Assembly (NCBI GenBank): GCA_963920525.1
Contig: OY986439.1
Location: forward strand, 210,231,406 to 210,295,405
Source of the DNA: Dichetophora obliterata
Taxonomy: Eukaryota > Arthropoda > Insecta > Diptera > Sciomyzidae
Length of the DNA stretch: 64,000 nt
Direction of reading: 5' to 3'
Positions 45,905-57,095 of this stretch are shown here, piece by piece. Position 1 is the first letter of the stretch. Every line of letters starts with the position of its first letter. Under the pieces are notes generated by a model that made no database searches, was not told the DNA's origin, and worked only from the letters and a program-made list of their open reading frames with translations. The position numbers and the translations under genes are program-made.

Positions 45905-46036
45905 TGTAGTGGAATTCCCAAAAATTTAACGATAATATTCGTTGCCGTTATCGGTCATTGCGCGTGCCACGTTCATAGTAAATGACAGTTTTCGCTAACT
46001 AACGATATCGAATATCGTCGTTAAATTCCACTACTG
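45905..46036. mobile_element. Small MITE, 132 bp
   Basis: TGTAGTGGAATTCCC with TTTAACGATAATATTCG on the left is inverted on the right as CAGTAGTGGAATTTAACGAC with GATATTCG. The left arm has a small insertion. Confidence 0.65.
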
Positions 46037-48231
46037 GAATGGAACTGAATAAGTTTAATGCCTTAAATTATTGATTCCAAGAAAAGACTAAAAACTTTCA
46101 AAAGGTTTTAAACCACAAGCTTCAGCTGAAATAAGAACTTTTCTCCAGAAGTTTCTAACTCGAAAAGAAAAAATTTAAACTGCTTTGAAATAATCAGTTC
46201 TTGACTTGAATATGATAATGCTTCATTATCGAAAAAGATGTTATAACTTTTTTCGAACTTATAAAACTTATGAAAAACCGATGTGAAATAATGTAATGTT
46301 CGAAAGATTTGACAACTGATAAAAGATAGTTACAAACAAATTTTGTAAAAAATAGTCGCATATTTAAAAAACATACCAGTAGACAGTAAAATACAATGAC
46401 TTCACCACAAAACCATGTTTATATACTCTGTTCAATACGTATCATTTTCATTTCTTCTGCTGAGCATTCATATTTCAAACCTAATGCAAAAACAAAGCCT
46501 TCTTTTTGGTGATTTTTTTGTTATAACTATTAAAATATTGCTACAATGAAAGCCAATGAAAATGAATGAGCGTCTACAGGACGTCAGTAAAACTGTCACT
46601 AACATCGGCATTGCTTGTCACATTTTCGTATTTTGCCAAAATAAATTCAACTTCTGGCAATTATTTTTATGCTTTAAACATGCAAGCCGTGTTTTATGTT
46701 GATAACGTTTTTTTTTTATGTTATTCTTTCTTTAATTGTCTGACTCAGCCAGCACAGGCTATATGTCAGTCGTGTTACAAATGACTTAAGTTTGCATTTG
46801 CCGGGGAGTTTCTCTTGCTGCCTCTTACGATATTTCAATTTTGTTTTGGGGGTTGAACTGGTTTTGGCCATATTCTGTGAGCTATTGTTAGCTAGCTGTA
46901 AATTGATATCCATACAAATGCTGCTTGGTGGAAAATTATAGATAGAACCTGGTCATTTGATGGTGTCAGTTAAGGGTGCATCGTTCTTACACGGTTAAAA
47001 ACATAAACTAACGGCTTTTTTAGTCTTCTCAATGAATTTTTAAAAATTTTTAAATTAAACTTTCAGAGAATTTACACCTGAGTGCTTTAAAAATTTTGTT
47101 AAATAATTTTTTTATTGTTCTGTCCGAACTAGTTGCATGAAGCACTATAAAAATAGCATCTTCAAATATATCATACATAAAAGAAATAAATTTGAGTTGA
47201 GTTAACACTCAAATTTATTGTTATGCGGTCTTTTTTTTGTGCGTTTTGTTTTGTGCGATATAGTTCATAATGTTTATTTATTGAATAAAATCAAACCTGT
47301 TGTTTTTCTGGGGTTAGGAAACGCGTAAATTTGTTTAAGCACACATTAAAGCTAGTTTAAAATTTCAAAGTTCTTAAGAACTTTTTTCAGTATTTCTTTT
47401 ATATCCTTTTTGAAATACTTTCTTATTTCTTTTCAGGAATTTTTAAACATTTATCACTCAACGAAAGCAAAATATAATGCTTGGGCAGCAACTTTAAGGG
47501 TTGTTCTCACAACATGCCGAACTTAAAAGCTTGTATTATAATTGAGTAAGAACTTACCTTGAGGAATACACTTCTGAATTAGTGAATATCTTTTGGTTAT
47601 GCTGAACACTAAAAAGAGACAGAAGACCATTACTAATTATTTAATGTGATCAAAGTACAAAGAAACAACAATAACGTAAGTAAATATTGATTTTTAAAAA
47701 TTATATAAATTCTTGCAAAATATTTTAAAAAATAATTCCAAATTCCTGAAAAAAACTATTGCATTGAATCAAAAAAACCAATTACCAGTTGCATATAAAA
47801 CAATTTATGTAATTTGATACCAGGCTTTAAGTAAAGAATTCAATTAATTTACTGATATGTCAATGACACAAGCCACTGCAAAGTAAACATGTGAACCTAA
47901 GCAAAAAAATTCTGCGTTGATACATCAATTTGAGCACTGTAACAGCGAAATGCGCTAGCGCAATTGCGTCATGAAGTATTTTGATATGTTATGTGTCGTC
48001 CTATATATAGCTAAGCTATATAAATAGATGATGATAGACTAGAAACATATAAGATCAACAAAACTATAATCAACGCAGTGAGATTTTAAGTTGGATATCG
48101 CGTTAAGTGATGAGATTTTGTAAGTCTTGCGAATGGGTTATCCCATTGTTAATGCGTTAAATTTAAGCTCAGTTCAACCTCACTTTGAAAAAATCGAATC
48201 AAACAAATCTTATCAAAGAACTGTAGTTAAT
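46037..48231. other. AT-rich intergenic stretch with one promoter-like patch
   Basis: TATATAAATAG at 48017-48027 is a strong TATA match. It follows TGCGCTAGCGCAATTGCG and CTATATATAG, which suggests a promoter or an LTR fragment, but I found no LTR ends or downstream frame. Otherwise no gene. Confidence 0.3.
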
Positions 48232-48453
48232 CAGCCCGACTCTGAATAATTTTTCCCGCGGAATTGAAAAACGGAATTTTCATTTTTAAGATAACAGATA
48301 AAGATATCACATTTTTTCTGTTTACACTCATGAATATTGACGGTTGATGAACAAATTTGCATTAAAAACTTCCAAAATGTTCTTGAACTTTATCTTAAAA
48401 ATGAAAACTACTTTTTCCGGTTCCCCGGGAAAAAATTATTCAGAATCGGGCTG
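48232..48453. mobile_element. MITE with CAGCCCGA ends and 3-bp duplication, 222 bp
   Basis: CAGCCCGACTCTGAATAATT (left) and CAGCCCGATTCTGAATAATT (right, read inward) are flanked by AAT at 48229-48231 and 48454-48456. Arms of ~65 bp include CCGCGGAATTGAAAAACGG. Same family as 37595-37801. Confidence 0.85.
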
Positions 48454-48655
48454 AATATGTTATCAAAAGAAGGTCATCTAAATAAAGAAACAGTTCATCA
48501 ATTCTATATCAACAGTAACAATAAAAAATCAATATTAGGCATGTTTGAACAAATCGCAAAATTTAGCATCCACCAAAAACAATTCGGACCTAAATTTCAG
48601 GCATGAAGCCAAACTGGATTTTGTTCAAAGTTGATGCAATCCAAGCGAACAGATA

Positions 48656-49079
48656 AGGCCAAAACACATAGGAGGCATGCATGCTTCAAGCATCTGACAT
48701 TTGAGATTGCATATACATATTCTTATGAAGTAGCCCACATCAAAAGCATGCATGCATGAATGATGCTTGAGGAGGCATGCTTGAAGTTGCTCAACTTTTA
48801 ACTTTTTGCAGGCATCAAATCTTTGACGGACATAAACATCAGTAAGCTTTGCTTGAAAAAGCTATATTTACTCACTCAATTGCATTTATTGATTGCTTGA
48901 ATTATTTTAAATTTAATTAAATGTATTTCCTCGACTTTTTGTTAAACATTTTAGTTTAGTTTCAACATTTTTGGCATTTTTTGCATATTCGATGTATGCT
49001 TGCTATGTGTTTTAATGAAGCATGCTTCAAAGACATGATACCTGCTTGAGGCATGCATGCTTTCTATGTGATTTTGCCT
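48656..49079. mobile_element. MITE with GCATGCATGC-rich ends, 424 bp
   Basis: AGGCCAAAACACATAGGAGG with CATGCATGC (left) pairs with AGGCAAAATCACATAGAAAG with CATGCATGC (right, read inward). GCATGC palindromes linked to GCTTCAAGC/GCTTGAAG recur at about 48676, 48748, 48775, 49020 and 49052. Confidence 0.75.
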
Positions 49080-50465
49080 ATACATCCTCGTTTATATTCT
49101 GCTAAACGAGATGGAAGTTTGAATTTTACGTTCAAGTTTGCTTACACTTTTGAAATCGCACTTGTTCCAATAAGCAAAGAGAGGAGAACGAGCACGAAAC
49201 TATTTGTGTTACAGCGATATAACTTTATTTCAAAAACAAGTGTACCTATCAGCGCAAAAACGCAGTTAGGCGCTGCAACTTTAAATTGCAACGCAGAGCT
49301 ACTTTACCCATATCTACTACAAAGCCAAACAGACAAATAAAAAAAGTTATAGTTTTGTAGTTAAAGTATAAGAACTTGAAAATGTTTACTCTTAAGTGCA
49401 AAGAGTACTTCTCTACTGTCCAGAGAACAGATTTCTCTACTTTCTTACAAGAGAGTTTAATTCCCAAAGCCTTATATAATATCGGAATTTAAAATCTTAA
49501 TCCTGGCATTCTAAAATTTCCTTAAGTTTATAAAATCTGAGTAAACTTAGTGAAGATAATAATTAAATCAGTTAATCAGCAGTTAATCAGCCTTCTTCAG
49601 AAGTTAATAAATTGTTGTTAGTGAGCCTTGGCCATAGAAAAATAAAGTTTAGATTTTTTGTTTTTAAATTTGCACTGTGCGATATTTTGGCTTAAGCTTA
49701 GAGTATGCTGTAGGAACGCAAATTTTTGGGCATATAACTCTGCACGCGAAATTCTGGTGTAGAGTCAAAATTTTTGTGTGGAGAAAAAGCACTTGCTGTT
49801 CTGGTTGACAGATTTATATTTTTATTGCTGCAATTTTATATGCTATAAAAGGCAAGACTACACATTAATAAACTATATAAATGCAACAATAAATTTGTTA
49901 AATAACAAATTCAACACTTAAACATACTTACTGCTTATTTTTTTATTGTTGAATGGCTAATTTCCATTCCATAACCATAAAATCGACAGCTAAATTTTGA
50001 TATTTCAACACTCCACCAATGAATGGAAATTTGGCAACATAGCAATAATTTTCGTTTCTACAGCGTACTAGCTGGCGAAAAAAATTTCGCTGCCTGTTCG
50101 TTGTCAAAAATCTCTATGTATTTCTTAAGGAATTTTTTTTCGTTCCTACAGCATACTAAGCTTTACATTGTAAGCCATCTGCAAGGCTGGTAAGAAAAAA
50201 ATAATAATTTTAAAAATAAAATATTCTTAGAAGGAAAACATATCTGAAAGTGCAACTTTTCTTTAAAAAACAAAAGTCTCTACATTTTTTTTAAATTGTT
50301 TTAGTTAAAAACTTTGTTCGCTTTCCGAAATACGAAGTTTTAAATTTAAAAAAGAAACAATTTGAAATTTTTTTCAAAATAAATACATATGTTGTGTAAT
50401 GCATCGCTTAAAAACTTTTAAAAATATATAAATTTTTTTCTTTATATCAAAATAAACACAAACAG
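49080..50465. other. AT-rich intergenic stretch, no gene seen
   Basis: Short frames at 49053-49340 and 49249-49467 have no motif. TTTCGTTTCTACAGCGTACTAGC near 50050 and TTTCGTTCCTACAGCATACTAAGC near 50139 form a ~90-bp-spaced direct repeat. Confidence 0.35.
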
Positions 50466-50600
50466 GGGTCGAACATGGTTAAAAAATCACAAAAGTCCGA
50501 ACAGCGCCTGAACAAGGGACGAACAGTAGCCTTTTTATGGTGATATTCTATCATCAATCTTGCCTACTCTTTTTCGAGCTTATGCTCGAAGCATTACGAT
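50466..50600 (+). repeat. GAACAGTGG array, copy 4 (plus orientation)
   Basis: GGGGTCGAACATGG, AGTCCGAACAGCGCCTGAAC and AAGGGACGAACAGTAGCC are followed by CTATCATCAATCTTGCC and TTTTCGAGCTTATGC, the same tail as copy 1. Confidence 0.78.
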
Positions 50601-50741
50601 GCCATTACATTGTGGTTTTGTAAGAAAAACACTTCCAGTTTTGTAAACTTCAATTAAATAATTCAATTAAACAGTTATTTTCAAAAATTTTTCTTGTGTT
50701 AATTGCATTTTTCATAATATCTTTTCTTAGGATTTTTTATA

Positions 50742-51631
50742 TGGGCACTTCCACAGAAAAGTCTACCGTGACCAAAAAATTAAAACTTATTAAAAACTTA
50801 TTATGTTATGATTTTATCTAAGACAAACATTTTCATTTTATTAATTTAAGCAATTTATACATAAATTCATTTACGTTGAAGGTCAAATCGTCCGCAGTTT
50901 TTCACAAATGTAGTTTTTTTTTCGTAAATGTTCAGTAAATGTTTCGTAAGCTTTCTTGTTTTGGTAAAAATGGAAGGCATAAGCTAAAGATAATGAAAAA
51001 ATGGTTGAGGCAAGGAAAGGACAGTATATTAAATTTGTTTTTTAATTACTAAATTACATAATTACTTAACTACCTAATTATTTAATTACTCAATTCACCT
51101 ACAGTGTAAATTTTAGTAACGTTACGCCAGATCAAGAAGCCTAATAAAAAAAAAAGCCAGAGAAGATTTTTAAATTTGATCACTTGGAAAATTAACTTAT
51201 GTTATTTAAAACTCTTTTGAAAAAGTTGTATAGAAAGTTTTGCAAATTTTGTAATAAAAGTCAAAAATCACTTCCGTTTTTTTGTAAAGTAACGCCAGCA
51301 CATATTTTTGCTTATATCTTTTAATTCTGATGGTCGCTTGTTGTCATTGTTTTTACTTGCAGCCCTATTCTGGCAAAGTGACAGTTGTCAAAAAACCGAA
51401 TTTTTGAATGAAATTGTGACTGTCTGAAAATCAAAAAATTACAACAAACACATAGAAATTTTAAAAATACTGTGTAACAATTGTCACTTTGCCAGAATAC
51501 GGCTGTTAATATAAAGCTACTTAATTACTAGGTAAATATAAGAAAATCTTTTAAAAATTATACCTTTTTCATTCTATTTTTTTAATATTTCTTCGTACAA
51601 ATCGTCCGTAACGCCAGTTTGGAAATGCCCA
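50742..51631. mobile_element. TA-flanked element, 890 bp, hosting a nested MITE
   Basis: TGGGCACTTCCA (left) and TGGGCATTTCCA (right, read inward) are flanked by TA at 50740-50741 and 51632-51633. Interior AT-rich with GTAACGCCAG repeats (near 51120, 51290 and 51608). The MITE at 51360-51505 is inserted inside. A second copy of the left end is at 56380. Confidence 0.65.
51360..51505. mobile_element. MITE with CAGCCCTATTCTGGC ends, 146 bp
   Basis: CAGCCCTATTCTGGCAAAGT (left) and CAGCCGTATTCTGGCAAAGT (right, read inward). Internal AAACACATAGAAATTTTAAA also occurs in 53086-53361, so both are one family. Confidence 0.82.
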
Positions 51632-51819
51632 TATGTAAAAAATAAGGCTTTCTTTTCGTATTGGATACGAATTGCCTTTGCATTTTTAAGCATATTTCTA
51701 TAATGTTTCGTAATATTTCGGACTCCCGAAATAAAAATCCCGGGAATTTTTAAATCGTACGTGATACCAGACCTTACTTCGAAAATAGCACATTTCTGAA
51801 GATTTAACTAATAAATAAC
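51632..51819. other. AT-rich spacer between element 50742-51631 and GAACAGTGG copy 5
   Basis: No gene or repeat recognised. Confidence 0.3.
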
Positions 51820-51990
51820 GAGTAAAAATATCATCAGCCGAACAGCGATCGAACAGTGGTCAAACAGGAGCCGCACGACCAAACAAAGGTCGAACGTGGA
51901 ACAGTAATCAAAATAGCTCCCTTATCCGAACAGTGGTTAAACAAGGGTCGAATAGTGGCCGTTTTGAAGCAATTTCAAATAAAAGTGGCC
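51820..51990 (+). repeat. GAACAGTGG array, copy 5 (plus orientation)
   Basis: CGAGTAAAAATATCATCAGC leads into CGAACAGCGAT, CGAACAGTGGT, CAAACAGGAGC: three consecutive 11-bp units. Then come GGTCGAACGTGG, TCCGAACAGTGGTTAAAC, AAGGGTCGAATAGTGG and CCGTTTTGAAGCAATTT. This is the clearest demonstration of the 11-bp period. Confidence 0.82.
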
Positions 51991-53085
51991 GTATCATCAA
52001 TGTTGTCTCTTCGTATGTGATTGTATCATCAATTTGGCTTATACAAAACATAAACATGTACTCACAAAAACAACACAACAAAACATACCCTTTTTCAAAG
52101 ATCTTTATATTTATTAATTAATTTATTTTAACAAAACAAGCTAAACTCACTTGCTACCATTTATAGTAAGCTCTTTCAACCACCAACCTTAGATATTCCT
52201 TATGTTTTTTCCTTTGTTCCTGCAGTAGGTCAGCTGAATTAAGTTAGTGCCATAAAAAATAACGATCCCACGGATACGAATTTGGCGCCACTCAAAGCAT
52301 AAAAACAGAATTTGCTAAAACAAAACAAATACTTATTTAGATGACATAATATTCCACTTTGTCTGAGTGTTGAAGTTATCTCAAGCGTGACGCGGCATCA
52401 ATGCTTAATCAATAATTTTTCTGCTACTTCCTAAAGAAGAACTTTTGAGATACAATTTATACGCTCTGACGGTTATGCTTGGAATTATCTTATGAAGAAG
52501 CTCAAGCTTAAGCTAAGACTAAGATAAACCAAGAAATAAAAAGGAAGGGCATCTCATGTTTAATCATGCATTAGAAAAAGGCCACCGAAAGGAAGTTGCT
52601 TTACCATCTAGTTCAATTCTATTTATGAGGCTAAAGATTAATATAGTAAAACACAAATTTCGTATTTGCTGTTATTATTGTATTTTCTATTGTTCTTCTA
52701 CAACTCGGCTCTGTACTACATCAGCTTTAAGTGGTGCTCTTCAGTTAATTCACTTAATTCTATGCCTTTTGTTTTTACAACAAGTTAAGTGGATTCTCAA
52801 GTGCTTGTTTATAAGCCTCCAGAAAACACTCGAAACGAAGATGTTGTGATAACTATTATGTTTATGCTCTGCAAAGTTGGCATCGTCAATAATAATTTTT
52901 AATTCTAGCAAGTGTTTCTATCAATGTGATGGAAGGTTTTTATACTATTTAACTGTGTCCCCTCATAAACTTAAAAATAACAAAAATAAGTTTGACTTCA
53001 TTTTAGTTTTAAAATATTGTTGAAAACAAGAGCATTTATTTTTTTTTTAAATATAAAAGAGAAATCTAATATTAAAATCGTATTA
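51991..53085. other. Intergenic stretch, no gene accepted
   Basis: The 97-codon frame at 52556-52849 begins with TTG and has hydrophobic patches but no known motif. Confidence 0.3.
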
Positions 53086-53361
53086 CAAGTTTATTCTGGC
53101 AAAGTATCAATTGTTACCCTGTATTTTTATTATTTCTATGTGTTTGCTGTAATTTTGTGATTTCAAAACAAAATTTGAAGCTCAAATACATATAATAAAT
53201 TTTGATAGAAATTGTCACCTGCTTTTCAGATAGTCACAATTTCATAAAAAAATTTTGTTTTTTGAGCTTAAAATTTTGTTTTGAAATCACAAAATTACAG
53301 CAAACACATAGAAAAAATAAAAATACTGGGTAGCAATTGATACTTTGCCAGAATAGACCTG
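53086..53361. mobile_element. Long-arm MITE of the CAGCCCTATTCTGGC family, 276 bp
   Basis: CAAGTTTATTCTGGCAAAGT (left) and CAGGTCTATTCTGGCAAAGT (right, read inward). The arms run for about 100 bp (TATGTGTTTGCTGTAATTTT, GATTTCAAAACAAAATTT). Flanked by TTA on both sides (53083-53085 and 53362-53364). The 146-bp copy at 51360 appears to be a shorter relative. Confidence 0.88.
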
Positions 53362-54479
53362 TTAAACTTACGTTACAATATTTTTTTTGTTGTTTCAGAA
53401 AAAATTTTTCAAAAACCCGTAGCCATAAATTTAAGATCGTTATGTGTACTTTTTCCAATTATTTTGAATACAACACATGATAAATATTGGAGATATTTGA
53501 ACTGATTTCATCTGGCTTCTTTGACATTTTGGCAGGATAAAATTAGCGTCAGCTGCTCTAACTGTCTCAACATCTCCCAAACAGTCGTTCGCACTGTAAT
53601 GGTCGTCTACCTGTCCTATATCTAAGAAAAGTTTCTAATGTTTCTATTCCGTAGTTGAGCCATAAACTTGAACCCACTACATGTCAGTGTTCAATTTAAT
53701 ACTCTTTCTGTGCAATATTTTAATAATAGCCATGACATTGAAAGATGAATGCATGACAACACTCTTGATGTTGATGATTTTAGTGTTTGTGGTTCCTATG
53801 TTTAGCTGAAAGGATAAAAAATAAAATAAAAAATAACTATCATAAAAAAGACACCAACCAATCCACATTCTAGCTTAAATGTGTCTTAAATGCATATCTA
53901 TCTATTTGTCACTCTGTCTATGTTACTGCTTCTCCGTCGGTCTGTCCGTTTATCTGCCTGTTTGTCAGCTTTTGACTCTTGCATTGCAATCAATATCAAA
54001 CTCTATCAATCGATGTTGTTTCAATTTTTCTTCAAGTATTTCGCACTCGATGCTTGTTGCATTGAAATGATTGCGTCTGTCGGCCGATCTCTATCTCCAA
54101 CTGGAACACCTTCGTTCTGGCTGGTGTGGATGTGTTGGGAATATCTATCATCTGCGTACTCGTTTGAGTGTCAAGACTTTATTAGCTTTGACTGTAATAA
54201 TTTTTATTTGAGTTTGCAAAACTTGTGCATAGCCAGTTGTTGACTTTAGAGATGAACTTGTGTATGACTTTCTTACAGTATGTGTGTGCCTTTGACTTTA
54301 TCCAATCAACCTAATTGGTTGAATATTTAATCAGCGAGAATCGAGAAAATTCATGGAAATATAATTGAATCAGGCTGAATATGCGGTTCAAGTTCCGACT
54401 TGATGAATCATTACAAAAAATATTGTACTTTTAATAGACAATTGATATAATTTCACCTTTGAAAAATAAATTTGTAATG
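53362..54479. other. Intergenic stretch, no gene accepted
   Basis: Overlapping plus-strand frames at 53879-54243 are T/C-rich (TATCTATCTATTTGTCACTC) and have no family motif. Confidence 0.3.
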
Positions 54480-54745
54480 AAAGAAAGCATTAATTGAAAA
54501 GCATTCCTTTGTAACGTATCATTTTTGGTGGCTCTTAGAGCTTAACTTTTGACAACTCTTAGCCTATACACCTTGTATAATAAAAATTTAGCTCAATAAA
54601 CTGTCGAAAAATCAAAATAAGAACACTGTAATAATAATTTTTCTTTGTTTTTGCACTCATTAAATTCGTACGACTGTCTTGTGCGTAGCCACAGAACTGC
54701 CCATATATAGTTATAATATATTTATATTTTAATTAAATATATGGT
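54480..54745. repeat. Dispersed direct repeat, copy 1 (partner at 58.8-59.05 kb)
   Basis: CTTTTGACAACTCTTAGCCT, CTATACACCTTGTATAATAA, AATTTTTCTTTGTTTTTGCA and ATAGTTATAATATATTTATA match 58858-59050 in order. Confidence 0.8.
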
Positions 54746-55154
54746 AAAAACAAATTTTAATATCATTTTAATTTACACACCTCAAATGTTCTCAATTAAT
54801 TCTATTTGCTATTTTTTTTTTTCAAAAACGCAAAGTATTTTACAACACTGACTTTTTAATTAGAAAACCATATCAGACACATCCCTATAAAATTCACTGA
54901 TTGTGAAAAATAACAAGAAATCATAAATCTTCTTTCGAATTATAAATCGTATAGGAGATTATAAAAGTTTATATATCTGATAAAAAAACAATATTATTGC
55001 ATACGTGCATTTTCATACACATAAACATTCAAAAACGAGGTTTGTGGTAAAAAAATGCAATTTTTTCAAAAATTTTCATCTGCGCACTATATAAAACATT
55101 TTCTACTCCAAAATCTGTCCTTACTTTTCCGAGTTAAAATAATTTTTTTTTTAC

Positions 55155-55400
55155 GAAGTCCGAACAGCGGTGGAAAACGGGTTGAACAGCGACAGAACAT
55201 GAGTCAAATTTTTTTTACTAAGTCCGAACAGCGGTGGAACATGGGTTGAACAGCAACCGAACAAGAGTCAAACATTGGCCGTTTTAAAGTAATCTCAGCC
55301 AAACAATGGTCGAACAGCGGCCGTACACAGAACCTTTGCAGGACTGTCTGGCCGAGCAACGACCGAATCAGGATCGAACAGTTTTCGTGCAGGAGTCAAA
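55155..55400 (+). repeat. GAACAGTGG array, copy 6 (plus orientation)
   Basis: AAGTCCGAACAGCGGTGG occurs at about 55157 and again at about 55222 in tandem blocks, followed by TCAAACATTGGCCGTTTTAA, AATGGTCGAACAGCGGCC and CAGGATCGAACAGTTTTC. The deleted mariner is inserted immediately to the right. Confidence 0.82.
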
Positions 55401-55416
55401 CTATATATTGTATTTA

Positions 55417-56349
55417 CAGGGTTGTCCATATTCGAAGCGCCCATCTGGCAACACTGTAACTTTCCGCAGTGATGCCAAATCGACTAATGACATACCGCGT
55501 TTGAAGCGTCATTCCAAGCAAATTTTTACAGTGGAACAGTACACGCCACGCGAACGCTCTAAAATTGTTGAAATTTACATTCAACAAAACAAGTCAATAG
55601 TGAAAACTCAACTCAATGAGCGATGAAGCTCATTTTCAGTTGAACGGAACGGTAAACAAACAAAATTGCCGTATTTATGCCACTGAAAATCCACAAGAGA
55701 TTCAAGAGGTACCTCTTCACGATGCAAAAGTCACTGTTTGGTGCGGCGTTTGTGCTAAAATGCTCATTGGGCCGTTCTTTTTCGAAGATGATAATGGCCA
55801 CAGAGTTACTGTCAATCAGGAGCGTTATCGCGATATGATAAACAATTTTTTCATGCCAATCGTTCGTCGAAAGCGTATCAGGCACTACTGGTTTCAACAA
55901 GACGGCGCGCCACCACACACAAGCCGCACTACAATCGATTTTTTGAAGCAATTGTTCCCTGGCCGTTTGATGTCAAAAAATGGTGATTTCGATTGGCCGC
56001 CAAGATCACCAGATTTAACGCCTCCAGACTTCTTTTTGTGGGGTTATTTGAAATCAAAGGTTTACGTCAACAAGCCAAAGACCCTAGAAGAGCTGAAAAC
56101 CAACATCCGTCAAGAAATAACCGCCATTCCCATCGAAATGTTGAAGAAAACCATGGAAAATGCTGCAAAACGGGCACAATATGTCGTAGAGGCCAATGGC
56201 GACCATTTACGAGATATCATATTCAAAAAATAATGTAAGCAAATCTACTTGAACCCAATTAAATGATATTTATGACAAACAGACAAAAAATTGTGGTTTC
56301 TTTGATTTATTTAAAAATAAAATAGGCGCTTCGAATATGGACAACCCTG
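55417..56349 (+). mobile_element. Internally deleted mariner-like transposon, 933 bp
   Basis: The 25-bp ends (CAGGGTTGTCCATATTCGAA then GCGCC) are identical and inverted, and TA flanks them (55415-55416 and 56350-56351). Identical ends suggest a recent insertion. It is about 370 bp shorter than the 24.6 kb mariner because part of the transposase gene is missing. Confidence 0.93.
55520..56233 (+). pseudogene. Mariner-like transposase with N-terminal/central deletion
   Basis: An N-terminal stretch (EQYTPRERSKIVEIYIQQNK) runs into a stop at about 55626. A different frame opening at ATG 55616 supplies the C-terminal two thirds, starting directly at SDEAHFQLNG (first catalytic Asp). WFQQDGAPPHT (second Asp) and PPRSPDLTPPDFFLWG (third Asp) follow, again with 36 residues between the last two. 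Roughly 120 residues of DNA-binding region are absent. The catalytic core is uninterrupted over 205 residues, but the protein cannot be normal. It is a different family from the 24.6 kb copy (different ends, moderately similar protein). Confidence 0.9.
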
Positions 56350-56379
56350 TATATCTATTTATGTACAAAGTTTTATATA

Positions 56380-56432
56380 TGAGCATTTCCACCAAAAGGT
56401 CTACCGCAACAGAAAACTTAAATGTTACTTAA
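56380..56432. repeat. Fragment of the TGGGCAYTTCCA element
   Basis: TGAGCATTTCCACCAAAAGG with TCTACCGCAAC matches the left end of 50742-51631. It is interrupted at 56433 by a TTAA element. Confidence 0.6.
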
Positions 56433-56713
56433 CCTTCACCTGGCCTCGTGGGGTACGTACCTACTCCACGTTCTTTCCCGTTTTGATTTGTTTGGAATAT
56501 TTTTCTAGTTATCCGGATTTTTTATGAACGCTGATCTTTATTCCTTTTAACTTGGACTATTCTACAGTTAAAGTGGTATCTAAAGATGATCTATGAATTT
56601 TTTTGAGACAAAATAATCAAAATTTAAATTTTTACAAAGATTTTAATCACTGGGGTTCGTATGTACCCCACGAGTCCAGGTATGTTAATCAGGATGAGCA
56701 TGCCAGGTGAAGG
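56433..56713. mobile_element. TTAA-target (piggyBac-like) MITE, 281 bp
   Basis: Ends CCTTCACCTGGC and GCCAGGTGAAGG are perfect inverted 12-mers flanked by TTAA (56429-56432 and 56714-56717). A subterminal inverted pair, CTCGTGGGGTACGTACC and GGTTCGTATGTACCCCACGAG, sits nearer the left end on one side and about 30 bp inward on the other. Short terminal plus offset subterminal repeats match known piggyBac architecture. Confidence 0.88.
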
Positions 56714-57056
56714 TTAAAATTCTTTTAAGCCTCCGTAATAGAAAAAAAATGTTTAAACTTATATTGTGATAGTACTGAGAGCTGATCTCAATTTGAATTA
56801 AAAACTAGTAAGGAAATGTCTTCGACTGCACCGCAGTTAAAATAGCCCCACGGCCGTATTTTAGTTTATTCGAAGTCTTGAATGTTGTATTATTTTTGTG
56901 ACGTCACTCTTATAAGGCGTGGTTTTTATCCAAATATTTTACATTTGCAACTCAGAATCCTTTCTATTTATTAAAGCCTATGTAAACAATACCAAGTTTA
57001 AACATAATTGCTTTTGAAAATGAAAAAGGTTTTACTGTTATGATGACGTCACTTTG

Positions 57057-57095
57057 TGGTGGAAGGTGGTGGAAGGTGGTGGGAGGTGGTGGAAT
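57057..57095. repeat. (GGTGGTGGAA)n minisatellite
   Basis: Four units of about 10 bp. Confidence 0.85.

Noticed and set aside
48017..48027. Second LTR around a strong TATA box
   Set aside because: No matching LTR ends, target duplication or polyadenylation signal could be paired with it.
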